The translations under genes and the position numbers were made by a program. DNA of 64,000 nt, from the NCBI GenBank assembly GCA_937988885.1, contig CALKHR010000019.1, positions 1-64,000 of the forward strand, given 5' to 3'. Position 1 is the first letter of the stretch. The number at the start of each line of letters is the position of its first letter. Origin of the DNA: an uncultured Roseiflexaceae bacterium. GTDB lineage: Bacteria > Chloroflexota > Chloroflexia > Chloroflexales > Roseiflexaceae. Below the pieces are notes generated by a model. That model had not been told where the DNA came from and did not search any database. It saw nothing but the letters and a program-made list of their open reading frames with translations. Below, piece after piece: positions 31,818 through 40,843 of the stretch.

Positions 31818-33974
31818 CTACTTCGCTTCTTGAAGCGCCGCCAGTACGCGCTCCGGCGTCATCGGCTGCTGCGTCAGCCATACGCCCGTCGCATCGTGGA
31901 TGGCGGCGGCGATCGCGGGAGCCAACGGCACCAGCGCCATCTCGGCCACACCGCGCGCGCCGTAAGGGCCGTTCGGGTCGGCCAACTCCAGAATCACAGG
32001 CACCACCTGCGTAGGCATATCGCGGGCGGTCGGCAGCAAGTAGTTGCTAAAGTACGGCGTCAGAATCTTGCCGTCGCGCATCTGGAAGTTTTCGAGCAGC
32101 GCGTAGCCCACTGCCTGCGCGAGGCACCCCTCGATCTGCGCCTCGACCTGCTGGCGGTTGATTGCCTTGCCCACATCGTGCACGCTGATGATCTGGAGCA
32201 CCTGCACCTGCCCGGTGAGCGTGTTCACCTCCACCTCGACGGCCTGGGCCGTGTAGCCGTAGCAGTAGTTCGGTATGCCCGCGCCGGTGACCGGATCGAG
32301 TTTGGTGGTGGCTGGCGGTCGGTATTGCACCGTCGCCTCCGCCGGGCGTTCCTCGTCGTGCCAGCGCTGCAACGCGGCAATACAGGCATCGTGCACGGCG
32401 CGCCCGCCCATCAGCGTCATGCGCGAGGCCGAGACGCTGCCCGCATTGGGAGCCTCGCTGCTGTCGTCGGTGATCATCGTGACCGCCTCCAGCGGCAGTT
32501 GCAGCGTTTCGGCGGCGATCTGGCGCAGCGCCAAGTGCGTGCCCTGGCCCACCTCGGCGGCGCCCACCCGCACCACCGCCCGCTCGATCTGCGCCTCGCC
32601 GAACAACTCCACGGTGGCCGTCGATTGCTCGGGGAAGCCGAACGAGTAGCCAACATTCTTGATTCCACAAGCAATGCCCACGCCGCGCTTGAGATGCGGC
32701 TGCTCGCTGGGCGGCGCGCTGGGGAAGCGGACTTGCATCTCCTGCACGCAGCGCTCAAGGCATTCGAGCACGCTCACGCCGGGTGGCAGCGGGTGTTGGG
32801 TCGATTCGAGATCGCCCTCGCGGTAGCCGTTGATGCGGCGGATCTCGACGGGGTCCATATTGAGCGCGTGGGCCAGCCGCGTCACCATAATCTCGGCGGC
32901 GAAGTGGGCCTGTGGCGCGCCGAATCCACGGAACGCCCCGCAGGGGATGTTGTTGGTGTAGACCGCGTAGCCATCCACCGAGATGTTCGCCACGTCGTAG
33001 CAGGCGTTGGCGAACAGCGTGGCGACCTTCGTCACCTCGACGCTAGTCGAGGCGTAGGCGCCGCCATCGGCGAGCACCTCGGCCTCCACGGCGGTGATGG
33101 TGCCATCGCGGCGCGCGCCCCAACGGCAGCGGATGCTGAACGGGTGGCGCTTGTTATGCCCGATCATCGATTCCTCGCGGCTCCACACTAGCGCTACGGT
33201 GCGGTTCAGTTTCCAAGCCGCCAACGCCAGTAGATGCTGGATTGAAAGGTCCTCGCGCCCGCCGAACGCGCCACCTATCGCGGCGTAGCGCACCACCACC
33301 TGTTCCTCGGGCAACTGCAGCATGGCCGCGATCTGGCGCCGATCCTCGTGCAGCCACTGACCAGCTGTCTCCACCACTACGCGGCCCTGCTCATCGATGT
33401 AGGCGATTCCGGCTTCGGGCTGGAGGAAAGCGTGCTCCTGCCACGATGTGTGGAACTCATCTTCAAGAATCACATCGGCCTCCGCAAAGCCCTTGGCGAT
33501 GTCGCCCTTGCGGATGGGCATATGGAACAGGATATTGCTGCCGTGGCTCTCGTGGACCAGCGGCGCATCGGGTTGCATCGCGGCGCGCGCATCGCTGATC
33601 ACGGGCAGATCGCTGTACGTCACCTGCACGCGCTTCGCGCCGAGCGTGGCGGCGGCCTTGCTTTCTGCCACGACCAATGCGACCTTATCGCCCTCGAAGC
33701 GCACCTTATCTCCACACAGCACAGGCTGGTCGTTGTCGATCAGGCCGAAGGCGTTGAACGGCACATCGGCGGCGGTGAGCACGGCCACCACGCCGGGCGT
33801 GGCGAGCGCCGCGCTGGTGTCGATCGCCTCGATGCGGGCGTGCGGGCGATGGGCGAACACCACTTTGATATGCAACATGCCGGGGCGCACCAGATCGCCC
33901 GGGTATTGCGCTGCCCCAGTGACTTTGCCCAATGCGTCGGGGCGCGGCAACGGCTTGCCGATCAAGGTTGTCAT
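31818..33974 (-). CDS. Xanthine dehydrogenase-family molybdopterin-binding subunit
   Basis: 718 residues of the large subunit that binds molybdopterin and the purine. Seen are the N-terminal a/b hammerhead (ALGKVTGAAQYPGDL), IGGAFGGRED, AFRGFGAPQ and the C-terminal GARGVAEM, whose Glu matches the active-site base of xanthine oxidoreductases. Its ATG overlaps the stop of the FAD/FeS subunit gene by 4 nt. It would hydroxylate hypoxanthine and xanthine to urate, feeding PuuD encoded upstream in the same operon. Aldehyde or nicotinate specificity cannot be excluded by sequence, but the operon favours purines. Confidence 0.88.
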   Translation of the reverse strand: MTTLIGKPLPRPDALGKVTGAAQYPGDLVRPGMLHIKVVFAHRPHARIEAIDTSAALATPGVVAVLTAADVPFNAFGLIDNDQPVLCGDKVRFEGDKVALVVAESKAAATLGAKRVQVTYSDLPVISDARAAMQPDAPLVHESHGSNILFHMPIRKGDIAKGFAEADVILEDEFHTSWQEHAFLQPEAGIAYIDEQGRVVVETAGQWLHEDRRQIAAMLQLPEEQVVVRYAAIGGAFGGREDLSIQHLLALAAWKLNRTVALVWSREESMIGHNKRHPFSIRCRWGARRDGTITAVEAEVLADGGAYASTSVEVTKVATLFANACYDVANISVDGYAVYTNNIPCGAFRGFGAPQAHFAAEIMVTRLAHALNMDPVEIRRINGYREGDLESTQHPLPPGVSVLECLERCVQEMQVRFPSAPPSEQPHLKRGVGIACGIKNVGYSFGFPEQSTATVELFGEAQIERAVVRVGAAEVGQGTHLALRQIAAETLQLPLEAVTMITDDSSEAPNAGSVSASRMTLMGGRAVHDACIAALQRWHDEERPAEATVQYRPPATTKLDPVTGAGIPNYCYGYTAQAVEVEVNTLTGQVQVLQIISVHDVGKAINRQQVEAQIEGCLAQAVGYALLENFQMRDGKILTPYFSNYLLPTARDMPTQVVPVILELADPNGPYGARGVAEMALVPLAPAIAAAIHDATGVWLTQQPMTPERVLAALQEAK

Positions 33975-35416
33975 GATTGTCCTCCCGAAACACGTGGCTC
34001 CTCGGCGGCAGCCTGGACAGCATCAAGAATTTTGCGATACCCAGTGCAGCGGCAGATGTTCCCGCTGAGCGCGGTCTGGATCTGCTCTAGATCGGGCTTG
34101 CGGTGCTCGTCGAGCAACTTAGCCCCCGCCATCAGCATCCCGGGGATGCAGTAGCCGCACTGCACCGCCGCCTTCTCGATGAACGTCCGCTGGAGCGGGT
34201 GCAGGTTCGCATCGTTCGGGGCCGTGTTGGCGAGCCCTTCGATGGTGGTGAGCACCGCACCATGCGCCTGCGCGGCGGGCGTCAAGCAGGCCATCACCGC
34301 CTGCCCGTTGATCCAGACCGTACACGCACCGCATTCGCCCTCGGCACAGCCCTCTTTGGTGCCCGTGAGTTGGGCATCCTCCCGCAGGGCGTCGAGTAGC
34401 GTTTTGGTGTGCGCATCGCGAAGCCGATACGCCTGCCCGTTGATGGTGGTATCGATCAGTGTGAGCGGCTCGTTGCTATTGCCCGGACTGCTCAGTTGGC
34501 TGGGTGTGGTTTCGAGCAGGACGGGCGCGCTGGGCCAACCCTCGTCTTCGCGGTCCGCCGCAATGCGCGCTAGGCCGTCGGCGATCAGGTTGGCGAGCGT
34601 AGTGCGGCGGTAGGATGCCGAGCCGCGCAGATCGTCGATCGGAGCCGCATCGTCGCAGGCTAAACGTCCAGCCTCGGCGTTCACCGCCTCACTGAGCGTC
34701 TTGCCGATCAGGAAGCGCTCGGCGGTGGGTGCCCGCACCACGGTGGGCGCCAAACAGCCCAACGCAATGCGTGCATCGGTGATGGTGGCTGTGCTCGGGT
34801 CGTCGTGCTCGAAGCTCAGCACAATCGCCAGATCGATCACCGAGATGGCCTGGGCGCGGCGCAGACCCAACTTCAAGAAGATGCCGCGCTGATGCGCTTG
34901 CAGGGCGGGCACGCGAATCTCGCGCAGCAACTCGTTCGGGCGCAGCACCGTCTTGCGAAAGCCCGTGTAGAAGCTCTCCAGCGGTACGACCCGTTCACCC
35001 GCGCTGCTCACTAACACCACCTCGGCCCCCATCGCCATCAGCGGCGGGATCGTGTCGTTGGCGGGTGAGGCGGTGATCAGATTGCCCGCGATGGTGCCCC
35101 GCGTGCGGATCTGCGGCGCGCCAACTTCCCAACAGGCTTGGGCCAGCGGCAGCGCCCGCGCGACACAATCGGCAGAAGCGATGATGTCGTTGTGCGTCGC
35201 CAAGCCGCCGATGCGCAGTTGGTCGCCTTCGAGCCGCACATAATCGAGTTCAGAGAGTCGCGTAATATCGATCAAGGTTGTGGTCGGCTTCACACCGCGC
35301 TGAAGCTCCACAATCACATCGGTGCCTCCTGACACCACACGCGCCTGCTCGGCATGCTGATCGAGCAATGCCAGAGCATGATCAAGTGTGGTCGGTTGCC
35401 AATAGGTTTGCCACAT
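33971..35416 (-). CDS. Xanthine dehydrogenase-family fused FAD-binding and 2Fe-2S subunit
   Basis: 481 residues combining two subunits that are often separate. Residues 1 to about 290 are the CoxM-like FAD domain (VVSGGTDVIVELQ, TRGTIAGNLITASPANDTIP). Residues about 318-470 are the CoxS-like iron-sulfur domain with Cys357, 362, 365 and 377 for the plant-type cluster and Cys420, 423, 455 and 457 for the second cluster. The FAD-then-FeS order is the reverse of eukaryotic XDH. The ATG at 35416 is chosen because GGGGGA precedes it. Electrons would pass from the molybdenum subunit through FeS to FAD and NAD. Confidence 0.87.
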   Translation of the reverse strand: MWQTYWQPTTLDHALALLDQHAEQARVVSGGTDVIVELQRGVKPTTTLIDITRLSELDYVRLEGDQLRIGGLATHNDIIASADCVARALPLAQACWEVGAPQIRTRGTIAGNLITASPANDTIPPLMAMGAEVVLVSSAGERVVPLESFYTGFRKTVLRPNELLREIRVPALQAHQRGIFLKLGLRRAQAISVIDLAIVLSFEHDDPSTATITDARIALGCLAPTVVRAPTAERFLIGKTLSEAVNAEAGRLACDDAAPIDDLRGSASYRRTTLANLIADGLARIAADREDEGWPSAPVLLETTPSQLSSPGNSNEPLTLIDTTINGQAYRLRDAHTKTLLDALREDAQLTGTKEGCAEGECGACTVWINGQAVMACLTPAAQAHGAVLTTIEGLANTAPNDANLHPLQRTFIEKAAVQCGYCIPGMLMAGAKLLDEHRKPDLEQIQTALSGNICRCTGYRKILDAVQAAAEEPRVSGGQS

Positions 35417-35523
35417 AAAATCCCCCATAAACAATTGGAATGCGGTGATGTTGCGTGGCAGTTTTCCAAACGGCCACACATTCAGGCTCCTTGCATAACG
35501 CTTCAACGCAAACGATGGTTGCG

Positions 35524-36753
35524 CTATTCTGCGAGCGAAAGCAGGAGTTGTTCGAGGACATCGATCGCCACGCGCACGTCATCGGCATCGACCGATTCGG
35601 CTGGGTTGTGGCTGATGCCGCCCTTGCAACGCACGAACAGCATGGCAATGGGCGCGATCTTCGACATCACAACGCCATCGTGGCCCGCGCCGCTCGGCAG
35701 GTGGTGTACGGGCAGGCCGACATGCTCGACGGCCTGGGCCAAACGTGTGGTCAGCGTAGGTGTGCAGGGCACGGCGGGGTTGCTCTGCACGATCTGCCAT
35801 TGGAGCGCCACCCTGCGCTTCTGCGCTATCTGCTGCGCGGTTTGGTGAAGTTGTTGTTGGGCCTGTTCGCGGCGCTGATCGTCTTGGTGGCGCAGGTCGA
35901 GGCTCAGCCGCACGCTGCCGGGGATGACGTTCGGCACATTGGGTTGCACCTCCAACCGCCCCACGGTGGCCACGAGGCCGTCGAGCTCGCGGGCCAGCGC
36001 CTCGGCGGCCAGCACAAACTCGGCGGCGGCGCAGAGCGCATCCTGTCGCAGCGCCATTGGCACCGTGCCAGCATGCCCAGCCGTGCCTGCGAACTGAATC
36101 TGCGTGCGTGTTTGGCCTGCGATCGCGGTGACAATGCCCACGGGAAGCCCGAGATTTTCGAGCACTGGGCCTTGTTCGATATGCACCTCCACATAGCCCA
36201 GCAGGTCGTCGCTCGCGCGGCGCGCCTCGTGCAAGCGCTCGGGATCGCCGCCGAACGCCCGAATCGCGTCGGCCATGCTGATGCCGTCGGCGTCGGTGAG
36301 GTGCAGTTGCTGCGGGTCGAAGCAGCCAGCCACCACTTGGCTGCCGAGATACGTGCTGTGATAGCGCACGCCTTCCTCATCGGCGAACGCCAATAGCTCG
36401 ATGGCGAAGGGCAGGCGCCGCCCCTGCTGATGCAGGTGCTCTACGCAGGCCAACGCCACCAAGATGCCCAGCGGGCCATCGTACTTGCCGGCATTGCTCA
36501 CCGAGTCGAGGTGCGAGCCGAGCAGCAAGGTCTTGGCGTTGGGGGTCGCAGCCTCGTAGCGGCCCATCAGGTTGCCGATCGCATCACGGCGTACCAACAT
36601 GCCAGCGGCCTGCATCCACGCCGTGAGCAGGGCTTGGGCCTGCTGCATCGCCGGGCTGCAGAAGCGCCGCATGAGCCCGTCGGGCTGCTCGCTGCATTGC
36701 GCCAATTGGTCGCAACGCTGCATCACAAGGTCGGCAAGCGAAGTCGTATGCAC
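35524..36753 (-). CDS. Allantoate amidohydrolase / N-carbamoyl amino acid hydrolase family M20 peptidase
   Basis: 409 residues, Zn/Mn-dependent. Motifs LLGSHLDSV, GKYDGPLGI, AFADEEGVRY and VEVHIEQGPVLE give the dinuclear metal ligands. The C-terminal GAGHDGVVM and GGISHNPAESV are typical of the hydantoinase/carbamoylase and allantoate amidohydrolase clade. A GTG start at 36753 follows AGAGGGA. Being in one operon with urate-degrading genes, it most likely hydrolyses allantoate or ureidoglycine to release ammonia. An allantoinase is not in the window. Confidence 0.82.
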   Translation of the reverse strand: MHTTSLADLVMQRCDQLAQCSEQPDGLMRRFCSPAMQQAQALLTAWMQAAGMLVRRDAIGNLMGRYEAATPNAKTLLLGSHLDSVSNAGKYDGPLGILVALACVEHLHQQGRRLPFAIELLAFADEEGVRYHSTYLGSQVVAGCFDPQQLHLTDADGISMADAIRAFGGDPERLHEARRASDDLLGYVEVHIEQGPVLENLGLPVGIVTAIAGQTRTQIQFAGTAGHAGTVPMALRQDALCAAAEFVLAAEALARELDGLVATVGRLEVQPNVPNVIPGSVRLSLDLRHQDDQRREQAQQQLHQTAQQIAQKRRVALQWQIVQSNPAVPCTPTLTTRLAQAVEHVGLPVHHLPSGAGHDGVVMSKIAPIAMLFVRCKGGISHNPAESVDADDVRVAIDVLEQLLLSLAE

Positions 36754-36766
36754 TCGTCCCTCTTTG

Positions 36767-37966
36767 CTATCGGTCGATCCGGGCGCCCTGTTCGATCCAG
36801 ACGCCCAACAAATTGCGTTCCTCGTCGGTCATGTTCGTCTTGTTGGCGAGCGGCATGTTTTTGAGGACCACTGCGCGCTCGCGGATTCGCTCGGCCATCT
36901 GTTTGATCTGGTCGGGTGTGTCGAACATCACGTTGTTCGGCGCGACCACGAAGAGATCGTCGGTTGGACGGGCGGAATGGCAACTGACGCAGCGCTGTTG
37001 GATCACCACGCGGGCATCGGCGAAGGGCACCGGCGGGAGGTTGGCTGCGTTGCTAGTGCCGCGCGATTGGGCGATCAAGCAGAACACCAGGCCAACCGTG
37101 ATCACCACTGTGGCGATGGCCAAGCGCCACCAGCCGCTGTACTGGAAGCGGATGTTCATCAGATGGCGCAGCATGGCGCTGCCGAGCGCCAACACCGTCA
37201 GGATCAGCCATGAGATCGTGCTGCCGTAGGTGCTCGGAAAATGCCCGCTGATCATGATGAAGATCACCGGGAAAGTCATGTAGTTGTTGTGGATGGAGCG
37301 CTGCTTGGCACGGTTCGAGAGCGCGGGGTCCTGCGGCTGTCCGGCGAGGGTGGCCGCCACCAGTTCGCGCTGCGAGGGCACCACGTAGAACCAGACATTG
37401 CCCGTCATCAGCGTGCCGAGCATCGCGCCGATGTGGATGTAGGCGGCTCGTCCGCTCAGCAGTTGCGAGAGCGTGTAGGTGAGCGCCACCAGCAAGGCGA
37501 ACGAGAGCGCGAAGGCGGCCTTGGTGTTCTTGCCGAGCGGCGAGCGCCAGATCAGGTCGTAGACCAGCCAGGAGCAGACCAGCGTGCCCACGCCGATCAG
37601 GATGGCGACGCTGGGTGTGATGGTCGATACGTTCGGGTCGATCATATAGGCTGCGCCGCCCAAGTAGTAGACCAGGATGAGGAGGCAGACGCCGCTCACC
37701 CACGTGGTGAGGTTCTGGAACATGAACCAGTGCACTTTGTCGGGGTAGGGCGTGCCAGCGGGCAGCAGTTTCTTTTCGACCTCGTAGAAGGCGCCGCTGT
37801 GGAGCAGCCAAATTTTGCCTTGCACCCCTTCGCGGGGCGGTTCGACTGGCACCAGGTTGCGGTCGAGCCAGTTGAACAGCAGCGAGTTGCCGATCCACAT
37901 GATCCCAGCGATCACATGAACCCAGCGAATGAATAGATCGAGGAGTTCTCGAACCAATGCTTCCAC
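36767..37966 (-). CDS. puuD: Membrane-bound urate oxidase with C-terminal cytochrome c (PuuD)
   Basis: 399 residues. About eight TM helices (first LLDLFIRWVHVIAGIMWIG, with WVHV and NSLLF typical of the family) are followed by a c-type cytochrome with CVSCH at 326-330 and a candidate axial Met in LKNMPLAN. This is the architecture of PuuD, which oxidises urate to 5-hydroxyisourate and passes electrons to cytochrome c instead of O2. GTG at 37966 is used because AGGAG lies 6 nt upstream; the frame extends 5' only to a TTG without an SD. The uraD gene directly upstream supports the urate role. Confidence 0.88.
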   Translation of the reverse strand: MEALVRELLDLFIRWVHVIAGIMWIGNSLLFNWLDRNLVPVEPPREGVQGKIWLLHSGAFYEVEKKLLPAGTPYPDKVHWFMFQNLTTWVSGVCLLILVYYLGGAAYMIDPNVSTITPSVAILIGVGTLVCSWLVYDLIWRSPLGKNTKAAFALSFALLVALTYTLSQLLSGRAAYIHIGAMLGTLMTGNVWFYVVPSQRELVAATLAGQPQDPALSNRAKQRSIHNNYMTFPVIFIMISGHFPSTYGSTISWLILTVLALGSAMLRHLMNIRFQYSGWWRLAIATVVITVGLVFCLIAQSRGTSNAANLPPVPFADARVVIQQRCVSCHSARPTDDLFVVAPNNVMFDTPDQIKQMAERIRERAVVLKNMPLANKTNMTDEERNLLGVWIEQGARIDR

Positions 37967-38092
37967 GTGCTTCTCCTGGTTGCAATCTGGAATGCAGGTT
38001 ATTGGTGGCTGATCGTGCTCAGCCACTGAAACGGTACAATCGATCGACGGCCCCCGCCGATGCAACGATGACGCGCGCCTTTGATGCTTGGG

Positions 38093-38617
38093 CTAGCCGT
38101 CTGTAATCGCGTCGCGGAGCCGTAGAGCAGCGATTTTGCAGATCTCGTCGAGTGCGGTGGCGATCTCTTGTTCGCGGGTGTGCTTGAGCCGTTGCTCGAA
38201 ATGCGCTAGGATACTCTCTTTGGTGTGCTCGCGCACGCAGATCACGAACGGGAAGCCGAAGGTGGTGCTGTAGGCTTGGTTGAGTCTGGTGAAGGTGGCG
38301 AATTGTTCGGGAGTCAGCCGATCAAGGCCTGCCGAGGCTTGTTCCCGTGTCGATTCGGGCGTGAGTTCGCCTGCGATGGCTGCGCGTCCGGCGAGATCGG
38401 GATGGGCGCGGATAAGGGCGATCTGCTTCTCGATGGGTGCCCGCTTGACCGTGGCGCAAAGCGCGGCGTGCAGTTCTTCGCGGGATGCGAAGGGGCGCGC
38501 TGCCCAAGTGTCAGCCGCGATCCAAGGGCTTTTTTCAAATACAAAGCCAAGCGCGGCCTCGAACGCTGCTTGATCCAGGGCGTTGATTGCCGCGAGCGTG
38601 AGTGGTGTGCTTGCCAT
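38093..38617 (-). CDS. uraD: 2-oxo-4-hydroxy-4-carboxy-5-ureidoimidazoline decarboxylase (UraD)
   Basis: 174 residues, the usual size of OHCU decarboxylase, which converts OHCU to S-allantoin. Family motifs are FEKSPW, RAHPDLAG, EQASAGLD and the C-terminal FGFPFVICVREHT. It is the first gene of the minus-strand purine operon, driven by a consensus promoter at 38707-38735 with a leader of about 83 nt. 5-hydroxyisourate hydrolase (PucM/HpxT), which acts between PuuD and UraD, is not seen in the window. Confidence 0.92.
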   Translation of the reverse strand: MASTPLTLAAINALDQAAFEAALGFVFEKSPWIAADTWAARPFASREELHAALCATVKRAPIEKQIALIRAHPDLAGRAAIAGELTPESTREQASAGLDRLTPEQFATFTRLNQAYSTTFGFPFVICVREHTKESILAHFEQRLKHTREQEIATALDEICKIAALRLRDAITDG

Positions 38618-38706
38618 GGCTTACTCGCTGTGCCAGCGCGGCGCTGCAGGAGGAGGTGTGAGCACAACGCTGTGCAGATAGGGCTTTCAGAACCGAAAGT
38701 GCAGCC

Positions 38707-38735
38707 AGTATAGCCCGTCGTTTCGGCGATGTCAA
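38707..38735 (-). promoter_or_regulatory. Consensus sigma-70 promoter of the purine operon
   Basis: On the minus strand TTGACA (38730-38735) and TATACT (38707-38712) are separated by exactly 17 bp. Transcription would start near 38700. It is back-to-back with the promoter at 38769-38797. Confidence 0.8.
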
Positions 38736-38768
38736 GCATTGCTCGAAGGATGCTGAACGCCTCGGCGC

Positions 38769-38797
38769 TTGCAGCATGGTGCACCTTCCGCTATACT
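38769..38797 (+). promoter_or_regulatory. Sigma-70 promoter of the M23 peptidase gene
   Basis: TTGCAG (38769-38774), a 17-bp spacer and TATACT (38792-38797). Predicted transcription start near 38804 lies 5' of the GTG at 38835, supporting that start over earlier in-frame codons. Confidence 0.7.
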
Positions 38798-38834
38798 TCG
38801 ATGCGTTGGTATATTCAGTTGGGCAACGATTTTT

Positions 38835-40682
38835 GTGGAAATTCCTCCCCGTCAACGCTATCAATACCGTCGCCGTTTGGTGGCCGCACGTCGCCGCCGC
38901 ATTGGCATGAGCATCGGTGCGTTGTTGGTGATCCTGCTGGGTTGTGTGCTGTGGCTGCGGCAACCCCGTCAGGTGACAGCGCCCGAGCAGCCGACGCCAA
39001 CGGTCGATGCTTCGCGCCCTTCGCCAACGCCGACCTCGGTGCTCCAGCCTACCACTCCGCCGATCGCCAGCGAGCCGACCGCCGAGCAACCCAACGAGAC
39101 GCCTGTCGTGCAGCTCGCCTCGTTCTTCGACGATAGGCGCTTCACCTACGAGCCGAATTTCTACGCGCCCGAAGTGCAGGCGTTCCTCGATTCGCAGCCC
39201 GGCACGCTCAAGAATCTGGCGTTTGTGGTGGGCGAGCGGCGGCACTCCTTCGCCGAGGTGCTGATCGGCCAAACCAGTTACTACAGCATCAATCCGAAGG
39301 TGATTCTGGCGCTGATCGAGGCGCAGAGCGGCGCGGTGACGAGTCCGAACCCGTCCGCCGATCAGATCGGCTGGGCGGTGGGCTACCGTGGCGAGAACGG
39401 TAACCGCCGTGGTTTAACGTCGCAGGTGCGCTGGGCCGTGCGCCAATTGCTGCTGGCAAAACTCGCCTACCCGAACTACGAGCCGCTCACCTTCGCCGAT
39501 AATTCGAGCGTGCCCGCCACGCCCGGCATGAGCCTGAGCGAGTACAGCATCGCGCGGGTGCTCGCGCCAACCACCACGCCCGATCGATTGCCCGCGCTGA
39601 TGTCGCGCTTCCTCGATACTTACACCCGTCTGTTCGGCGATCCACGCGTGCCGCCGACCGATTGGCCCGCGCCCGCTGAGCCATTCCTGTATTGGCCGCT
39701 GGAGAAGCCCGCCCAAGTCACCTCGTTCTTCGATCACGGCGGTCCGTTCCTTACCCGCATCTTCCAGAACGGCGTGGTGACGTACTGGGGCCGTCGGGAG
39801 GTTGACCTGGCGATCGCCTACAACGGGCACGATGGCTGGGATTACGCGGTCGCGCCGCCCGACATGATCCTCGCCGCCGCCGATGGGCAGGTGGTGTTCG
39901 CGGGCAATGCCGATGATGGATGCGCCACCCGTTCGGTCGTGATCGACCACGGCAACGGCTACCGCACGCTGTACTGGCACCTGCACCGCATCGACGTGGC
40001 GATCGGCGATACGGTGGCGCGTGGGCAGCCGATTGGCATGGCTGGCAGCAGCGGATGCGCGACCGGGCCGCACTTGCACTTTGGCGTGCAGTACTTGGGG
40101 CGCAACGTCGATCCGTATGGCTGGTGCTCGCCCGATGCCGACCCGTGGGCCGTCCACGGCGCTGGTGCCGAGAGTCGCTGGCTCTGGGCCGATCGCCCTT
40201 CGCCCTGCGGTGAACTGCCGTCCGACGTTATTCTGGTCGATACCGATTCGCCCGATTTCTTCCACGAGGGAGAGGGTTGGCAGGCGATACCCATCGGCTA
40301 TGGCGGCGAGGCGCTGTTTGTGCCATCGACCGCCGGGGTCGAGGCGCTGTTCCCGTGGGAGTTGCGCCCGCTGACCGCGCCCGCCGTGGCCGTCTGGAAG
40401 CCGACACTGCCCGCCGCAGGCCTGTATCGTGTGTTGGCCTACGTGCCCTACGCGCTGAGCGGCCTCGATGATGCCCGTGAGGTGCGCTACCACATTCGCT
40501 ACAGCGGCGGCGAGGCCGAGATCGAGATCGACGCGCAGCTACACGCCAACGATTGGGTTGACCTGGGCACGTATCAGTTCGATCCCGCCGATCAGCCGAC
40601 CGTCTCCACCAGCAATTTGGTCGAAGCGAGCGAACGCAGCGTTTGGGCCGATGCGCTGATTTGGGTGCCCGTGGTCGAATAG
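38835..40682 (+). CDS. Membrane-anchored M23 metallopeptidase with golvesin-like C-terminus
   Basis: 615 residues from a GTG at 38835. A short Arg-rich cytoplasmic segment and one TM (SIGALLVILLGCVLWL) anchor the protein; a Pro/Thr-rich linker follows, so the enzyme faces outwards. The LytM/M23 zinc site is intact: HDGWDYAV (HxxxD), YRTLYWHLHR and GPHLHFGV (HxH). The C-terminal 150 residues (HEGEGWQAIPI, YRVLAYVPYA, WVDLGTYQF) resemble the golvesin/Xly carbohydrate-binding domain. Likely a cell-wall endopeptidase or its regulator. No good SD is seen, so the exact start is uncertain. Confidence 0.85.
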   Translation: MEIPPRQRYQYRRRLVAARRRRIGMSIGALLVILLGCVLWLRQPRQVTAPEQPTPTVDASRPSPTPTSVLQPTTPPIASEPTAEQPNETPVVQLASFFDDRRFTYEPNFYAPEVQAFLDSQPGTLKNLAFVVGERRHSFAEVLIGQTSYYSINPKVILALIEAQSGAVTSPNPSADQIGWAVGYRGENGNRRGLTSQVRWAVRQLLLAKLAYPNYEPLTFADNSSVPATPGMSLSEYSIARVLAPTTTPDRLPALMSRFLDTYTRLFGDPRVPPTDWPAPAEPFLYWPLEKPAQVTSFFDHGGPFLTRIFQNGVVTYWGRREVDLAIAYNGHDGWDYAVAPPDMILAAADGQVVFAGNADDGCATRSVVIDHGNGYRTLYWHLHRIDVAIGDTVARGQPIGMAGSSGCATGPHLHFGVQYLGRNVDPYGWCSPDADPWAVHGAGAESRWLWADRPSPCGELPSDVILVDTDSPDFFHEGEGWQAIPIGYGGEALFVPSTAGVEALFPWELRPLTAPAVAVWKPTLPAAGLYRVLAYVPYALSGLDDAREVRYHIRYSGGEAEIEIDAQLHANDWVDLGTYQFDPADQPTVSTSNLVEASERSVWADALIWVPVVE

Positions 40683-40843
40683 TATTCTACTTTTGTCGGG
40701 TACCAGATCGCGGAGCGATGTGCTATCATACTTATGGTGAGAGATTGGCAGCGTTCACGCCAGAGCTATCGAGCGTGAGCGAGGAACCATCGGTCGTATT
40801 GCCCGAACGGTCGTAATAAGGACCATTGCAATAGGCAAAGCCC

